A stretch of 64,000 nucleotides of DNA, from the NCBI RefSeq assembly GCF_004152845.1, contig NZ_SEON01000003.1, forward strand, positions 248,001 through 312,000, read 5' to 3'. This document shows, piece by piece, positions 1 through 8,202 of the stretch. Position numbers and translations under genes: made by a program. The notes under the pieces were generated by a model. The model did no database searches, was not told the DNA's origin, and worked only from the letters and a program-made list of their open reading frames with translations. The first letter of the stretch is position 1. Each line of letters begins with the position of its first letter. The stretch is from Sphingobium fuliginis. Lineage in GTDB: Bacteria; Pseudomonadota; Alphaproteobacteria; Sphingomonadales; Sphingomonadaceae.

Positions 1-1
1 C

Positions 2-232
2 GTCCCCCTGATGGTGGGCGACCCGGTGAAGGCCAAGCGGATCAGCGACATATTGCTGGCGGAATATGGCGCCTATGTGCAGCCCATCAACTATCCCACC
101 GTCCCGCGCGGCACGGAACGCCTGCGCTTCACGCCCGGACCGGCGCATACCGAAGAAATGATGCGCGAACTGGTCGATGCTCTGGTGGAAATCTGGGACC
201 GGCTCGAACTGGAATTCAAGAAAGCGGCCTGA
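2..232 (+). CDS. hemA: 5-aminolevulinate synthase, C-terminal fragment
   Basis: Only the last 76 codons are present; the frame is open to the left edge, so the gene starts outside the window. The fragment carries the conserved HemA tail: a VPLMVGDP strand, then AEYGAYVQPINYPTVPRGTE and the LRFTPGPAHT segment that close the PLP-dependent alpha-oxoamine synthase fold. HemA condenses glycine with succinyl-CoA to 5-aminolevulinate, the alphaproteobacterial (C4) entry to heme synthesis. The next gene is convergent, about 150 bp away, and no clear terminator lies between them. Confidence 0.93.
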   Translation, partial: VPLMVGDPVKAKRISDILLAEYGAYVQPINYPTVPRGTERLRFTPGPAHTEEMMRELVDALVEIWDRLELEFKKAA

Positions 233-378
233 CCGGCGCCTGCGCGAATTCCGCTGGAGGCGCTGTCCTCATTCCCCCTCCCACAGGCGGGGGGCTGGGA
301 TGGATCGGCGCAAATCAGCGGCAATTTCCAGCGGTCAGGCCGGAATTCGCAACCCCGATCCGGGAACCGGCCAAAAAC

Positions 379-1029
379 TCACAGCCGGATCAACCCACCC
401 CTGACTGCATAGCCCCGATACAGGCTCCGGCTATGCGCAAAGCCCCCCATGTCCGCCGCCACCCTGCCGATCGCCTGCCTGAATTCCGCCCGCGGCGACA
501 CATGAAAGCGCGCCAGCCACCCGAACAGCGCCCGCTTCCACAAGCCCGGCAGACCATCCTGCTGCCCGAAGTCGACAATCTCCAGCTTGCCGCCATGCGC
601 GACGCAACCCGCCGCCTGCCCCAGAGCCGCTTCCCAGTCCGGGATCATGGACAGCGCATAGCTGATGAACACCCGCTCGAACCGTTCGCGCCCGAACAGC
701 GCCCCTGCATCGAACGCACAGGCATCCCCCTGCGCCAGCACGACGCGATCCGCCAGGCCCGCCTTCGCCACGGCTTTGCGCGCCGTCCCCAGCATCGCCT
801 CGGAAATATCGACGCCATAGAGCCGCGCCTCCGGCCAGGCCTTGCCCACGGCGATCAGATTGCGTCCCGTGCCGCAGCCGATCTCCAGCACCGCCCCACC
901 GCGCGGCGGCGCCAGATCGGCAATAAGCCCATCCCGCCCCAGCAGGTAGAATTTCCGCGACAGGTCGTAAATGTGCCGCTGATGCCGATAGACGCTGTCC
1001 ATCAGCCCGCCATGCCCGCCCGTCATCAC
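379..1029 (-). CDS. btaB: BtaB-like SAM methyltransferase (betaine lipid synthesis)
   Basis: Protein of 216 residues with a class I SAM-dependent methyltransferase fold. Motif I reads VLEIGCGTGRN near residue 48, followed by the acidic LYGVDISEAML loop. The start overlaps the stop of the upstream btaA-like gene (GTGA, with an ATG one codon later), so the two are translationally coupled. In BtaA/BtaB systems BtaB trimethylates diacylglyceryl-homoserine to the phosphorus-free betaine lipid DGTS at the inner membrane. The assignment rests on this partnership as much as on the sequence; a generic class I methyltransferase is the alternative. Confidence 0.8.
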   Translation of the reverse strand: MMTGGHGGLMDSVYRHQRHIYDLSRKFYLLGRDGLIADLAPPRGGAVLEIGCGTGRNLIAVGKAWPEARLYGVDISEAMLGTARKAVAKAGLADRVVLAQGDACAFDAGALFGRERFERVFISYALSMIPDWEAALGQAAGCVAHGGKLEIVDFGQQDGLPGLWKRALFGWLARFHVSPRAEFRQAIGRVAADMGGFAHSRSLYRGYAVRGGLIRL

Positions 1030-2243
1030 GCGCTCCCCAGCACATAGAGGTGGACGCCGCCATAAATGGCCGAGCGGTCCCGCGCCGTATATTCCCGCGA
1101 TTCCTCCGCCCGATAGTCCCAGCGCGACAGCAGCGTATCGTCGACCCGCCCCGGCAGGATGCTCGGTTCGCCCGCCGTCCGGAACAGCACCCGCGCACCC
1201 CGTTTCGCCGTTCGCGTGATCTGGGCCCAGAGCGCGTTCAACTGCGCATCGTCCATCCAGTCTTGCGCGTCGAGCAGGATGTAGCGATCGACGGACCCCG
1301 CCTCCTGCGACGCCAGGAAGTCGGTGAAGTTCACATGCCGGACATCCACCCGCCCGGCGCGTTCCACCACGGCCGCATGGTTCGCGGCCTGCAAATAGGG
1401 CGGCAATGGCCCCTCGCCGCCGGCATAACCGCGCCCGAAAGCCTGCACCGCGAAATAATTGTCCTTGAGGTCGAAGCCGCAGGCCAGCTTTTCCAGCCGC
1501 GCCTTCAGCACGCCGTCCATCCGCGCGTCCCCGGCCAGCGCCTCATATTGCGCGGGCGGGATGCCCAGGCCGAAGAGCGAAGCCGGCTGGCTCGTCAGCC
1601 ACCGCATGAAGGCGCTGTCGAACACCGGCGCCAGCTCCGTTTCGAAGATCGCCCGCTGCTCCTCCCGCGATTTCGCATCCAGCATCCGCCGCGGATCGAC
1701 GCCATGCAACCGCGCCAGCAGATGCGCCGCGCCGATGAAGCGCCCCAGCAGCCCATGCCTGTAAATCCCCCGCGCAAAGCCGCCGATCCGCCGCCGCCCG
1801 ATGAAGTCCCGCCCCTCCCAATAGCGCCGCGTGGCGTCGTCCAGCACCGGCGCCACGAAGGTGCGATAGGCCGCCACATTCTCCCTGCAATCCGCCCTGG
1901 CGAAGAAGCGATGGAAGGCCCGATGGTCCGGCAATGCCTGTGCCGCCGCCAGCTTCAGCCGGTTGAGCGCGATATGCGCGGTGTTGAGGTCGACCGCCGT
2001 GATCTTCGCCGGATCGGCCGTCAGATAGCTCAGCACATTGCACCCGCCCGAAGCGATGGTGACGACATGGCTGTCCGGCCCGATCGCCAGCGCTTCCATG
2101 TCGACCTCCGGATCTTCCCAGATCTGCGCATAGACAAGGCCCCGGAACGCAAAGGTGAAGGCCCGTTCCAGCAGGCCCTGTTTCGACAGATGCCGATGCC
2201 GGTGCACCGCGCGGGTAACATTCTGGTGAGCCGTAGATGCCAT
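1026..2243 (-). CDS. btaA: BtaA-like diacylglycerol 3-amino-3-carboxypropyl transferase (DUF3419)
   Basis: Protein of 405 residues matching the DUF3419/BtaA family. Near the N-terminus it has the characteristic VYAQIWEDPEVDMEAL stretch, then the SAM-binding segment IASGGCNVLSYL and AVDLNTAHIALNRLKL. Expected reaction: transfer of the 3-amino-3-carboxypropyl group of SAM to diacylglycerol. The start at 2243 is chosen because GAGGAGG lies about 10 bases upstream; the frame extends further but without a ribosome site or conserved residues. It is divergent from the exonuclease gene and overlaps btaB. A possible Pho box sits about 60 bp upstream, which would fit the known phosphate-starvation control of betaine lipids. 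Confidence 0.85.
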   Translation of the reverse strand: MASTAHQNVTRAVHRHRHLSKQGLLERAFTFAFRGLVYAQIWEDPEVDMEALAIGPDSHVVTIASGGCNVLSYLTADPAKITAVDLNTAHIALNRLKLAAAQALPDHRAFHRFFARADCRENVAAYRTFVAPVLDDATRRYWEGRDFIGRRRIGGFARGIYRHGLLGRFIGAAHLLARLHGVDPRRMLDAKSREEQRAIFETELAPVFDSAFMRWLTSQPASLFGLGIPPAQYEALAGDARMDGVLKARLEKLACGFDLKDNYFAVQAFGRGYAGGEGPLPPYLQAANHAAVVERAGRVDVRHVNFTDFLASQEAGSVDRYILLDAQDWMDDAQLNALWAQITRTAKRGARVLFRTAGEPSILPGRVDDTLLSRWDYRAEESREYTARDRSAIYGGVHLYVLGSA

Positions 2244-2304
2244 GTGCCGCGCCTCCTCGCTGCCGGTCGTCCGGCGGCGCATAGGGCAACGGCATGTCGT
2301 ACCC

Positions 2305-2322
2305 ATGACGATCGGGTTACGG
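2305..2322 (-). promoter_or_regulatory. possible Pho box upstream of btaA
   Basis: On the minus strand the sequence reads CCGTAAC, four bases, TCGTCAT: two 7-base direct half-sites at the 11-base period of PhoB boxes (consensus CTGTCAT-N4-CTGTCAT). Each half keeps the core GT(A/C)A(C/T), but only about 9 of 14 consensus positions match. It lies 62 bp before the btaA start. The link is suggestive because betaine-lipid genes are PhoB-controlled in other Alphaproteobacteria. Confidence 0.35.
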
Positions 2323-2376
2323 CAATATGAAGGCCCTTGCGGAACCAAGCGGCGCATTCCACCTTCTTCCACAGCA

Positions 2377-3369
2377 ATGCCTCACTGGATCGAACCCCAC
2401 CCCACCGGCATCTATGTCCGCCCGGCCGATGCCTGGATCGATCCCTCCGTCCCGCGGGAACGCGCGCTCGTCACCCATGGCCATGCCGATCATGCGCGCG
2501 GCGGCCACGGCCATGTCTGGGCGACGGAGGAAACGCTGGCGATCATGGCCCTGCGCTACGGCACCGCGTCGGGCACGGCGGTGCCCTATGGCGAAGAAAT
2601 CCGCATGAACGGAGTCACGATCAGCTATGTGCCCGCCGGCCATGTCCTCGGTTCCGCCCAGATCCTGCTGTCCCACGCCGGCGAGCGCGTGGTCGTCACC
2701 GGCGACTACAAGCGCCGCCCCGATCCCACCTGCAAAGCCTTCGAACCCGTCCCCTGCGACATCTTCGTCACCGAAGCCACATTCGGCCTGCCGGTCTTCC
2801 GCCATCCCGACACGGGCAGCGAGGTCGACCGCCTGCTCGCCGCCCTGCACGCCCATCCCGACCGCTGCGTCCTGGTCGGCGCCTACGCCCTGGGCAAGGC
2901 GCAGCGCCTGATCTGCGAACTGCGCGCCCGGGGCCATCACGACCCCATCCACATCCATGGCGCGCTGGAGAGGATGTGCGCGCTCTACGAACAATTCGGC
3001 GTCGCCCTGGGAGAGCTGCGCCCGGCGACCGGCCTCCCCGCCGGGGACATGCGCGGCCGCATCGTCGTCTCGCCCCCATCCGCCCTCAACGACCGCTGGA
3101 GCCGCCGCCTGCCCGACCCGATCACCGCCATGGCGTCGGGCTGGATGCGCGTCCGCCAGCGCGCCCGCCAGCGCAATGTCGAACTTCCGCTCATCATTTC
3201 CGACCATGCCGACTGGGACGAGCTGACCGACACCATCCGCGAGGTGGCCCCGTCGGAAACCTGGATCACCCACGGGCGGGAGGAAGCCCTGCTCCACTGG
3301 TGCATGACCCACCAGATGCGCGCCCGCGCCCTTGCCCTGGTGGGCCGCGAAGACGAGGATGAAGGCTGA
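2377..3369 (+). CDS. ligase-associated DNA exonuclease, metallo-beta-lactamase fold
   Basis: Protein of 330 residues. The N-terminal region has the metallo-beta-lactamase signature THGHADHARGG (HxHxDH, zinc ligands), then GHVLGSAQ and VTGDYKRR strands as in beta-CASP/CPSF-like nucleases, and a C-terminal SDHADWDEL and THG motif. The start at 2377 matches where homology begins (MPHWIEPHP); an in-frame ATG at 2305 is less likely. The stop overlaps the ATG of the ATP-dependent DNA ligase by one base (TGATG), so the two should work together in DNA end processing and sealing. The helicase and phosphoesterase often found in such clusters are absent here. Confidence 0.88.
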   Translation: MPHWIEPHPTGIYVRPADAWIDPSVPRERALVTHGHADHARGGHGHVWATEETLAIMALRYGTASGTAVPYGEEIRMNGVTISYVPAGHVLGSAQILLSHAGERVVVTGDYKRRPDPTCKAFEPVPCDIFVTEATFGLPVFRHPDTGSEVDRLLAALHAHPDRCVLVGAYALGKAQRLICELRARGHHDPIHIHGALERMCALYEQFGVALGELRPATGLPAGDMRGRIVVSPPSALNDRWSRRLPDPITAMASGWMRVRQRARQRNVELPLIISDHADWDELTDTIREVAPSETWITHGREEALLHWCMTHQMRARALALVGREDEDEG

Positions 3370-4952
3370 TGCGCGCCTTCTCCCGGCTTCTCGACGGCCT
3401 CGTCTACACCCGCTCCCGCAACGGCAAGCTGGACCTTATCGCCAGCTACATGCGCAGCGCCCCCGACCCGGACCGGGGCTGGGCGCTCGCCGCCCTCACC
3501 GGCAATCTCGACCTGAAAGCGGTCAAGGCTTCCACCATAGCGGAAATGACCCGCGCCCGCGTCGATCCGGTCCTTTTCGAAATGAGCCGGGACTATGTGG
3601 GCGACCTCGCCGAAACCGTGGCCCTCCTCTGGCCCAAGGCGGAGGACCAGCCGCCGGAGGTGGACGACGGCTCCCTCACCCTATCCGCCATAGTCGACCG
3701 CCTCCACGCCACCAGCCGCGCCGCCGCCCCGACGACCCTGGCCAGGATGATGGACCATCTCGACGCCTCCGGCCGCTTCGCCCTGCTGAAGCTCGCGACC
3801 GGCGGCCTGCGCGTCGGCATCTCCGCCCGGCTCGCCAAGACCGGCTTCGCCCAGGCCTTCGGGCTCGACGTCGACGATGTCGAGGAATGCTGGCACGCAC
3901 TGGCCCCACCCTATGCCGACCTGTTCGCCTGGGCGGAGGGCAGGTCGGACCGCCCGGATCCCGCCGGCACGCCCTTCTTCCGCCCCTTCATGCTCGCTCA
4001 TCCGCTGGAGGCCGAAAGCGTCGACCTTTCCGACTATGCCGCCGAATGGAAATGGGACGGCATCCGCATCCAGATCGTCGGCACGGGCGCGCAGACCCGC
4101 CTCTACAGCCGCGCCGGAGACGACATCACCGGCAGCTTCCCCGACATAGCCGAAGCCTTCCGCCATCATGCGGTGCTGGACGGAGAACTGCTCGTGAAAG
4201 GGGAGTTTCAGGGCGGAGAGGCTGCCAGCTTCAACGCCCTCCAGCAACGCCTCGGCCGCAAGGCGGTGACGGCGAAGATGATGGACGATTATCCCGCCTT
4301 CGTCCGCCTCTACGACATATTGCTCGACGCGGAGGAGGACCTTCGGCCGCTCCCCTGGGAACAGCGCCGCCTCCGCCTCGAAGCCACCGTGCCCCAGCTG
4401 GACCCGCACCGCTTCGACATCTCGGCCCTCATCGAAGCACCCGATTTCGACAGCCTGGCGGAAATACGCGCCGGCGCCCGCGACGCCGCGATCGAGGGCG
4501 TGATGCTCAAGCGCCGCGACAGCCCCTATGTCGCGGGGCGCAAGGCCGCGCTCTGGTATAAATGGAAACGCGATCCGCTGACCGCCGACTGCGTGATGAT
4601 GTACGCGCAGCGGGGCCATGGCAAACGCTCCTCCTTCTATTCCGACTATACCTTCGGCTGCTGGACGGCGGATGGCGAACTGCTGCCCGTCGGCAAAGCC
4701 TATAGCGGCTTCACCGACGAGGAGCTGAAATGGCTCGACCGCTTCGTGCGGACCAACACGGTCAACCGCTTCGGCCCGGTGCGGGAGGTGGAAAAGTCGC
4801 TGGTGCTGGAGGTCGCCTTCGACAGCATCCACGAAAGCAAGCGGCATAAATCGGGGCTGGCCATGCGCTTCCCCCGGATCGCGCGCATTCGGAAGGACAA
4901 GCCTGCGCATGAGGCGGATACGGTGGAGGGATTAAGACGGTTGGTGAACTGA
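3369..4952 (+). CDS. ATP-dependent DNA ligase
   Basis: Protein of 527 residues. An N-terminal helical DNA-binding domain (roughly 1-200) precedes the nucleotidyltransferase core. The adenylation motif KWDG contains the nucleophilic lysine at about residue 228, followed by the RLYSRAGDDITGSFPD, DGELL and EGVMLKR motifs, and a C-terminal OB domain with ALWYKWKRDPLTAD. It seals nicks using ATP, in addition to the NAD-dependent LigA expected elsewhere. It is translationally coupled to the exonuclease gene just upstream. It lacks the polymerase and phosphoesterase domains of LigD, so it is not the NHEJ ligase. Confidence 0.92.
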   Translation: MRAFSRLLDGLVYTRSRNGKLDLIASYMRSAPDPDRGWALAALTGNLDLKAVKASTIAEMTRARVDPVLFEMSRDYVGDLAETVALLWPKAEDQPPEVDDGSLTLSAIVDRLHATSRAAAPTTLARMMDHLDASGRFALLKLATGGLRVGISARLAKTGFAQAFGLDVDDVEECWHALAPPYADLFAWAEGRSDRPDPAGTPFFRPFMLAHPLEAESVDLSDYAAEWKWDGIRIQIVGTGAQTRLYSRAGDDITGSFPDIAEAFRHHAVLDGELLVKGEFQGGEAASFNALQQRLGRKAVTAKMMDDYPAFVRLYDILLDAEEDLRPLPWEQRRLRLEATVPQLDPHRFDISALIEAPDFDSLAEIRAGARDAAIEGVMLKRRDSPYVAGRKAALWYKWKRDPLTADCVMMYAQRGHGKRSSFYSDYTFGCWTADGELLPVGKAYSGFTDEELKWLDRFVRTNTVNRFGPVREVEKSLVLEVAFDSIHESKRHKSGLAMRFPRIARIRKDKPAHEADTVEGLRRLVN

Positions 4953-5064
4953 CGCGCGCCTCGCCTGAACCTGAAGAGGACGGGCCTATGGCGGAAAATC
5001 ACCCGATTCCCCCAATTCCCTTCCAGTCCCAATGCCTCTAGGCTCTCCAAAAAAGGAGATTCCA

Positions 5065-5415
5065 ATGCCCTACACCGGAAGCTGCCATTGCGGCGCCGTC
5101 ACCTTCACCGTAGCCGCCGATGCGCCCGGCGAGGCGATGACCTGCAACTGCTCCCACTGCCGCCGCAAGGGCTTCATGCTGACCTTCGTCCCCGCGGACC
5201 AGTTCACCCTCGACAGCGGCGCGGACAAGCTGAGCGACTATCAATTCTACAGGCACAGGATCACGCACCAGTTCTGCACCGACTGCGGCACGCAGGCCTT
5301 CGCACAGGGCCAGGGCCCCGATGGCTCGGCCATGCAGGCCATCAATCTGCGCTGCGTTCCCTCCGTCGATCTCGACGCGCTCAGGATCAGCAAGGTGGAT
5401 GGGGCGAGTTTCTAG
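5065..5415 (+). CDS. GFA/CENP-V family zinc protein
   Basis: Protein of 116 residues with the GFA (glutathione-dependent formaldehyde-activating enzyme-like) zinc pattern: SCHCGAV near residue 5, CNCSHCRRKG near 33 and FCTDCGTQAF near 75, giving the usual two zinc sites. The start at 5065 follows an AAGGAG ribosome site 7 bases upstream; an earlier in-frame ATG at 5032 lacks one. Members bind small thiol adducts or are uncharacterised, so the substrate cannot be given. It stands alone between the ligase and the polyamine genes. Confidence 0.85.
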   Translation: MPYTGSCHCGAVTFTVAADAPGEAMTCNCSHCRRKGFMLTFVPADQFTLDSGADKLSDYQFYRHRITHQFCTDCGTQAFAQGQGPDGSAMQAINLRCVPSVDLDALRISKVDGASF

Positions 5416-5557
5416 GACCGGTCGATATTCAGCCCATGGCGTGCGGGAGGGGGGCTGCCCGGGCTCCCTCTCGACAGACTGACTTTGCGCTGTAACGCCA
5501 ACTCCCTATATGGGCGCTTTCGCGCGGATCGCGCGGCACAGCTATGGAGCAGTTGAA

Positions 5558-6763
5558 TTGAGCAAGGTTCTGGTCATTGGTGCGGGTGGCGTCGGGTCTG
5601 TCGCGGTTCACAAAATGGCGATGAACTCTGACATTTTCAGCCATATCACACTCGCCAGCCGCCGCATCGTCTCCTGCGAGAAGGTGGCCGAATCGGTGAA
5701 GGCCCGTACCGGCGTCACCATCGACGTGGCGCAGGTCGACGCCGACAATGTCGCCGAAACCGTCGCCCTCATCGAAAGGGTGCAGCCCAAACTGGTCGTG
5801 AACCTTGCCCTGCCCTATCAGGACCTGGCGATCATGGACGCCTGCCTCGCGACCAAAACCGACTATCTCGACACCGCCAATTACGAACCGCGCGACACGG
5901 CGAAGTTCGAATATAGCTGGCAGTGGGCCTATCAGGAGCGCTTCAAGGAAGCCGGCATCATGGCGCTGCTGGGCTCGGGCTTCGACCCCGGCGTCACCAG
6001 CGTCTTCGCCAGCTATATCAGGAAGCATCTGCTCGACCGGATCGACACGCTCGACATACTCGACTGCAATGGCGGCGACCATGGCCAGCATTTCGCCACC
6101 AACTTCAACCCGGAAATCAACATCCGCGAAGTCACCGCGCCCTCGCGCCACTGGGAAGGCGGCAAGTGGGTGGAGGGCCCGGCGCTGAAACACAAGCAGG
6201 TCTTCGACTTCGACCAGGTGGGGCAGAAGAACATGTACCTCATGTATCATGAGGAACTGGAATCGCTCGCCAAATTCTACCCCGAAATCAAGCGCATCCG
6301 TTTCTGGATGACCTTTGGCGACGCTTATCTCAAGCATCTGGAAGTGCTCCAGAATGTCGGCATGACCCGCATCGATCCCGTGATGTACAATGGGCAGGAA
6401 ATCATCCCGCTCCAGTTCCTGAAGGCCGTGCTGCCCGAACCGTCCAGCCTGGGTTCGACCACCAGGGGCAAGACCAATATCGGCGACATCGCCACCGGCC
6501 TCAAGGATGGAAGCCAGAAGACGGTCTATGTCTATAATGTCTGCGACCATGAGGACGCCTATGCCGAAACCGGCAACCAGGCGGTCAGCTACACCACCGG
6601 CGTCCCCGCGATGATCGGCGCGGCGCTGATGCTGACCGGCGCATGGCGGGGTGAAGGCGTGTTCAACATCGAACAGTTCGATCCCGATCCCTTCATGGAC
6701 ATGCTGAACCGGCACGGCCTGCCCTGGCAGGTGAAGGAACTGCCCGCGCCGCTGGATTTCTAA
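5558..6763 (+). CDS. carboxy(nor)spermidine dehydrogenase, saccharopine dehydrogenase family
   Basis: Protein of 401 residues with an N-terminal Rossmann motif (VLVIGAGGVGSVAVHK). The rest matches the saccharopine-dehydrogenase-like carboxynorspermidine synthase group (for example YLDTANYEPRD, LGSGFDPGVTS). It reductively couples aspartate-beta-semialdehyde to a diamine, giving carboxyspermidine from putrescine or carboxynorspermidine from diaminopropane. The start is taken as TTG at 5558 because GGAG lies 8 bases upstream and homology begins at SKVLVIG; an ATG at 5510 would add a non-conserved leader. The matching decarboxylase follows, then an ornithine/lysine decarboxylase that could supply the diamine. 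Confidence 0.88.
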   Translation: MSKVLVIGAGGVGSVAVHKMAMNSDIFSHITLASRRIVSCEKVAESVKARTGVTIDVAQVDADNVAETVALIERVQPKLVVNLALPYQDLAIMDACLATKTDYLDTANYEPRDTAKFEYSWQWAYQERFKEAGIMALLGSGFDPGVTSVFASYIRKHLLDRIDTLDILDCNGGDHGQHFATNFNPEINIREVTAPSRHWEGGKWVEGPALKHKQVFDFDQVGQKNMYLMYHEELESLAKFYPEIKRIRFWMTFGDAYLKHLEVLQNVGMTRIDPVMYNGQEIIPLQFLKAVLPEPSSLGSTTRGKTNIGDIATGLKDGSQKTVYVYNVCDHEDAYAETGNQAVSYTTGVPAMIGAALMLTGAWRGEGVFNIEQFDPDPFMDMLNRHGLPWQVKELPAPLDF

Positions 6764-6777
6764 ACTGGATTTCTAAA
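6752..6777 (+). repeat. perfect 13-bp tandem duplication across a stop codon
   Basis: The 13-mer CTGGATTTCTAAA occurs twice back to back (6752-6764 and 6765-6777). The first copy encodes the last codons and TAA stop of the dehydrogenase; the second repeats them downstream. It looks like a recent slippage or tandem duplication with no effect on the protein. Confidence 0.9.
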
Positions 6778-6795
6778 AAAGCTTCGTTCCTGACG

Positions 6796-6870
6796 CCGTT
6801 CGGGCTGAGCCTGTCGAAGCCCCTTACTTTTCTTCAAAGTAAGCCGCACCTCAACAGGCTCAGGGCGGCG
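6796..6870. repeat. sphingomonad REP-like inverted repeat
   Basis: The left arm CCGTTCGGGCTGAGCCTGTC and the right arm around 6849-6868 (reading CCTGAGCCTGTTGAGG on the other strand) form an imperfect inverted repeat. At its centre is a perfect 8-bp hairpin, CTTACTTT (6823-6830) and AAAGTAAG (6836-6843), with a TCTTC loop. The GAGCCTGTCGAAG core is, from memory, a common intergenic repeat in sphingomonad genomes. It lies between two polyamine genes and may stabilise the upstream message or reduce read-through. Confidence 0.7.
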
Positions 6871-6881
6871 TGGATGAACCG

Positions 6882-8054
6882 ATGGAAACCAAAGCCGGCG
6901 ATCCCGCCGCCTTCGCCCATTTCGACCTGCGCCGCGTCCCTTCGCCCGCCTTCGTGGTGGACGAGGCCGCGGTGCGCCGCAACCTGTCGGTCCTGCGCGA
7001 CATCCGCGACCGCGCGGGGATCAGGGTGCTGGGTGCGCTCAAGGCCTTCTCCATGTGGTCGCTTGGGGGCGTGATCGGCGAATATCTCGACGGCGTCTGC
7101 GCCTCGGGCATATATGAAGCGCGCCTCGGCCGGGAAGAATATCGCGGCGAAGTCGCCACCTATTGCGCCGCCTACAAGCCTGAAGATCTGGCCGAAATCC
7201 TCAGGATTTCGGACCATGTCATCTTCAACAGCCCCGGCCAGATCGCCCGCCTGCGCCCGGTCATCGACGATGCCCGGATGAACGGTGTGAACTTCGACAT
7301 CGGCCTGCGCCTCAACCCCCTCCATGCGGAGGGGGAGGTGCCCAAATATGACCCGTCCCAACCGCACAGCCGCCTCGGCTTTCCCATCGACCAGCTGCGC
7401 CCCGAACATCTGGAGGGCGTCGACGGCCTCCACATCCACAATCTGTGCGAACAGGATTTCCTGCCGCTTCAGCGTACCTGGGCCGCCATCGAATCCCGCG
7501 TCATGCCCCATGTCGGCCGCCTCAAATGGCTGAACTTCGGCGGCGGACATCATGTCACGCGCGCGGATTACCAGATCGACGACCTGATCGCCTTCCTCCA
7601 GGCGATAAAGGCGCAAACCGGCCTCGAACTCTATATCGAGCCGGGCGAGGCGATGGCGCTGGACGCGGGCATATTGGTCGGCGAAATCCTCGACGTGATC
7701 GACAACGGCATGCCCGTGGCAATCACCGACATCTCCGCCACCTGCCACATGCCCGACGTGATCGAGGCGCCCTACCGCCCGGCCATGCTGCATGAGGAAG
7801 CGGACGGCCCCGTCACCCGACTCGGTGGTCCATCCTGCCTCGCCGGGGACATCATAGGGGACTATCGAGTCCCGGGCGGCGCGACTCCGGGGCGGCGGAT
7901 CGCCTTCCTCGACCAGGCCCATTATTCGATGGTAAAGACCAACACATTCAACGGCGTGCCGCTGCCGGCCATCTGGCTGTGGAACTCGGAAACCGACGAA
8001 CTCAAGCAAATCCGCGAGTTTTCCTACCAGGATTTCAAGTCCCGTCTCTCCTGA
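6882..8054 (+). CDS. nspC: carboxynorspermidine/carboxyspermidine decarboxylase
   Basis: Protein of about 390 residues, fold type III PLP decarboxylase related to DapDC and LysA. The PLP lysine lies in RVLGALKAFSMWS near residue 50; later come LKWLNFGGGHHVT and ELYIEPGEAMAL, the glycine-rich phosphate loop and the EPGE motif of the family, and a CHMPDVIEAPYRP segment typical of NspC. It decarboxylates carboxyspermidine to spermidine (or the nor- form). The start may be GTG at 6870 or ATG at 6882; both have weak ribosome sites and the N-terminus is not conserved. It follows the dehydrogenase, separated by the palindromic repeat. Confidence 0.88.
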   Translation: METKAGDPAAFAHFDLRRVPSPAFVVDEAAVRRNLSVLRDIRDRAGIRVLGALKAFSMWSLGGVIGEYLDGVCASGIYEARLGREEYRGEVATYCAAYKPEDLAEILRISDHVIFNSPGQIARLRPVIDDARMNGVNFDIGLRLNPLHAEGEVPKYDPSQPHSRLGFPIDQLRPEHLEGVDGLHIHNLCEQDFLPLQRTWAAIESRVMPHVGRLKWLNFGGGHHVTRADYQIDDLIAFLQAIKAQTGLELYIEPGEAMALDAGILVGEILDVIDNGMPVAITDISATCHMPDVIEAPYRPAMLHEEADGPVTRLGGPSCLAGDIIGDYRVPGGATPGRRIAFLDQAHYSMVKTNTFNGVPLPAIWLWNSETDELKQIREFSYQDFKSRLS

Positions 8055-8102
8055 CGCACATTTCATAGCCGGTCGCGCAACAAAATTTACGCATGCGCTT
8101 TA

Positions 8103-8116
8103 CAGGGGGACCCCTG
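8103..8116. promoter_or_regulatory. palindrome upstream of the ornithine/lysine decarboxylase
   Basis: CAGGGG and CCCCTG form a perfect 6-bp inverted repeat with a two-base centre, 87 bp before the decarboxylase start, in an otherwise unremarkable 148-bp gap. It could be an operator or a leader hairpin. No known consensus is matched. Confidence 0.3.
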
Positions 8117-8202
8117 CCGCATATATCGCCCTTCCGCTGCCCCATGGGACTTCCACCGCAAGGCAGCTTCTTTGCCAACGACTACCCTGGAGGTCCCTTG
8201 AG

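Noticed and set aside
3369..4952. Ligase considered as LigD of an NHEJ system
   Set aside because: No polymerase or phosphoesterase domain in the protein and no ku gene in the window.
6796..6870. Palindrome considered as an insertion sequence end or attachment site
   Set aside because: No transposase, integrase or target duplication nearby; it fits a short REP-type element.
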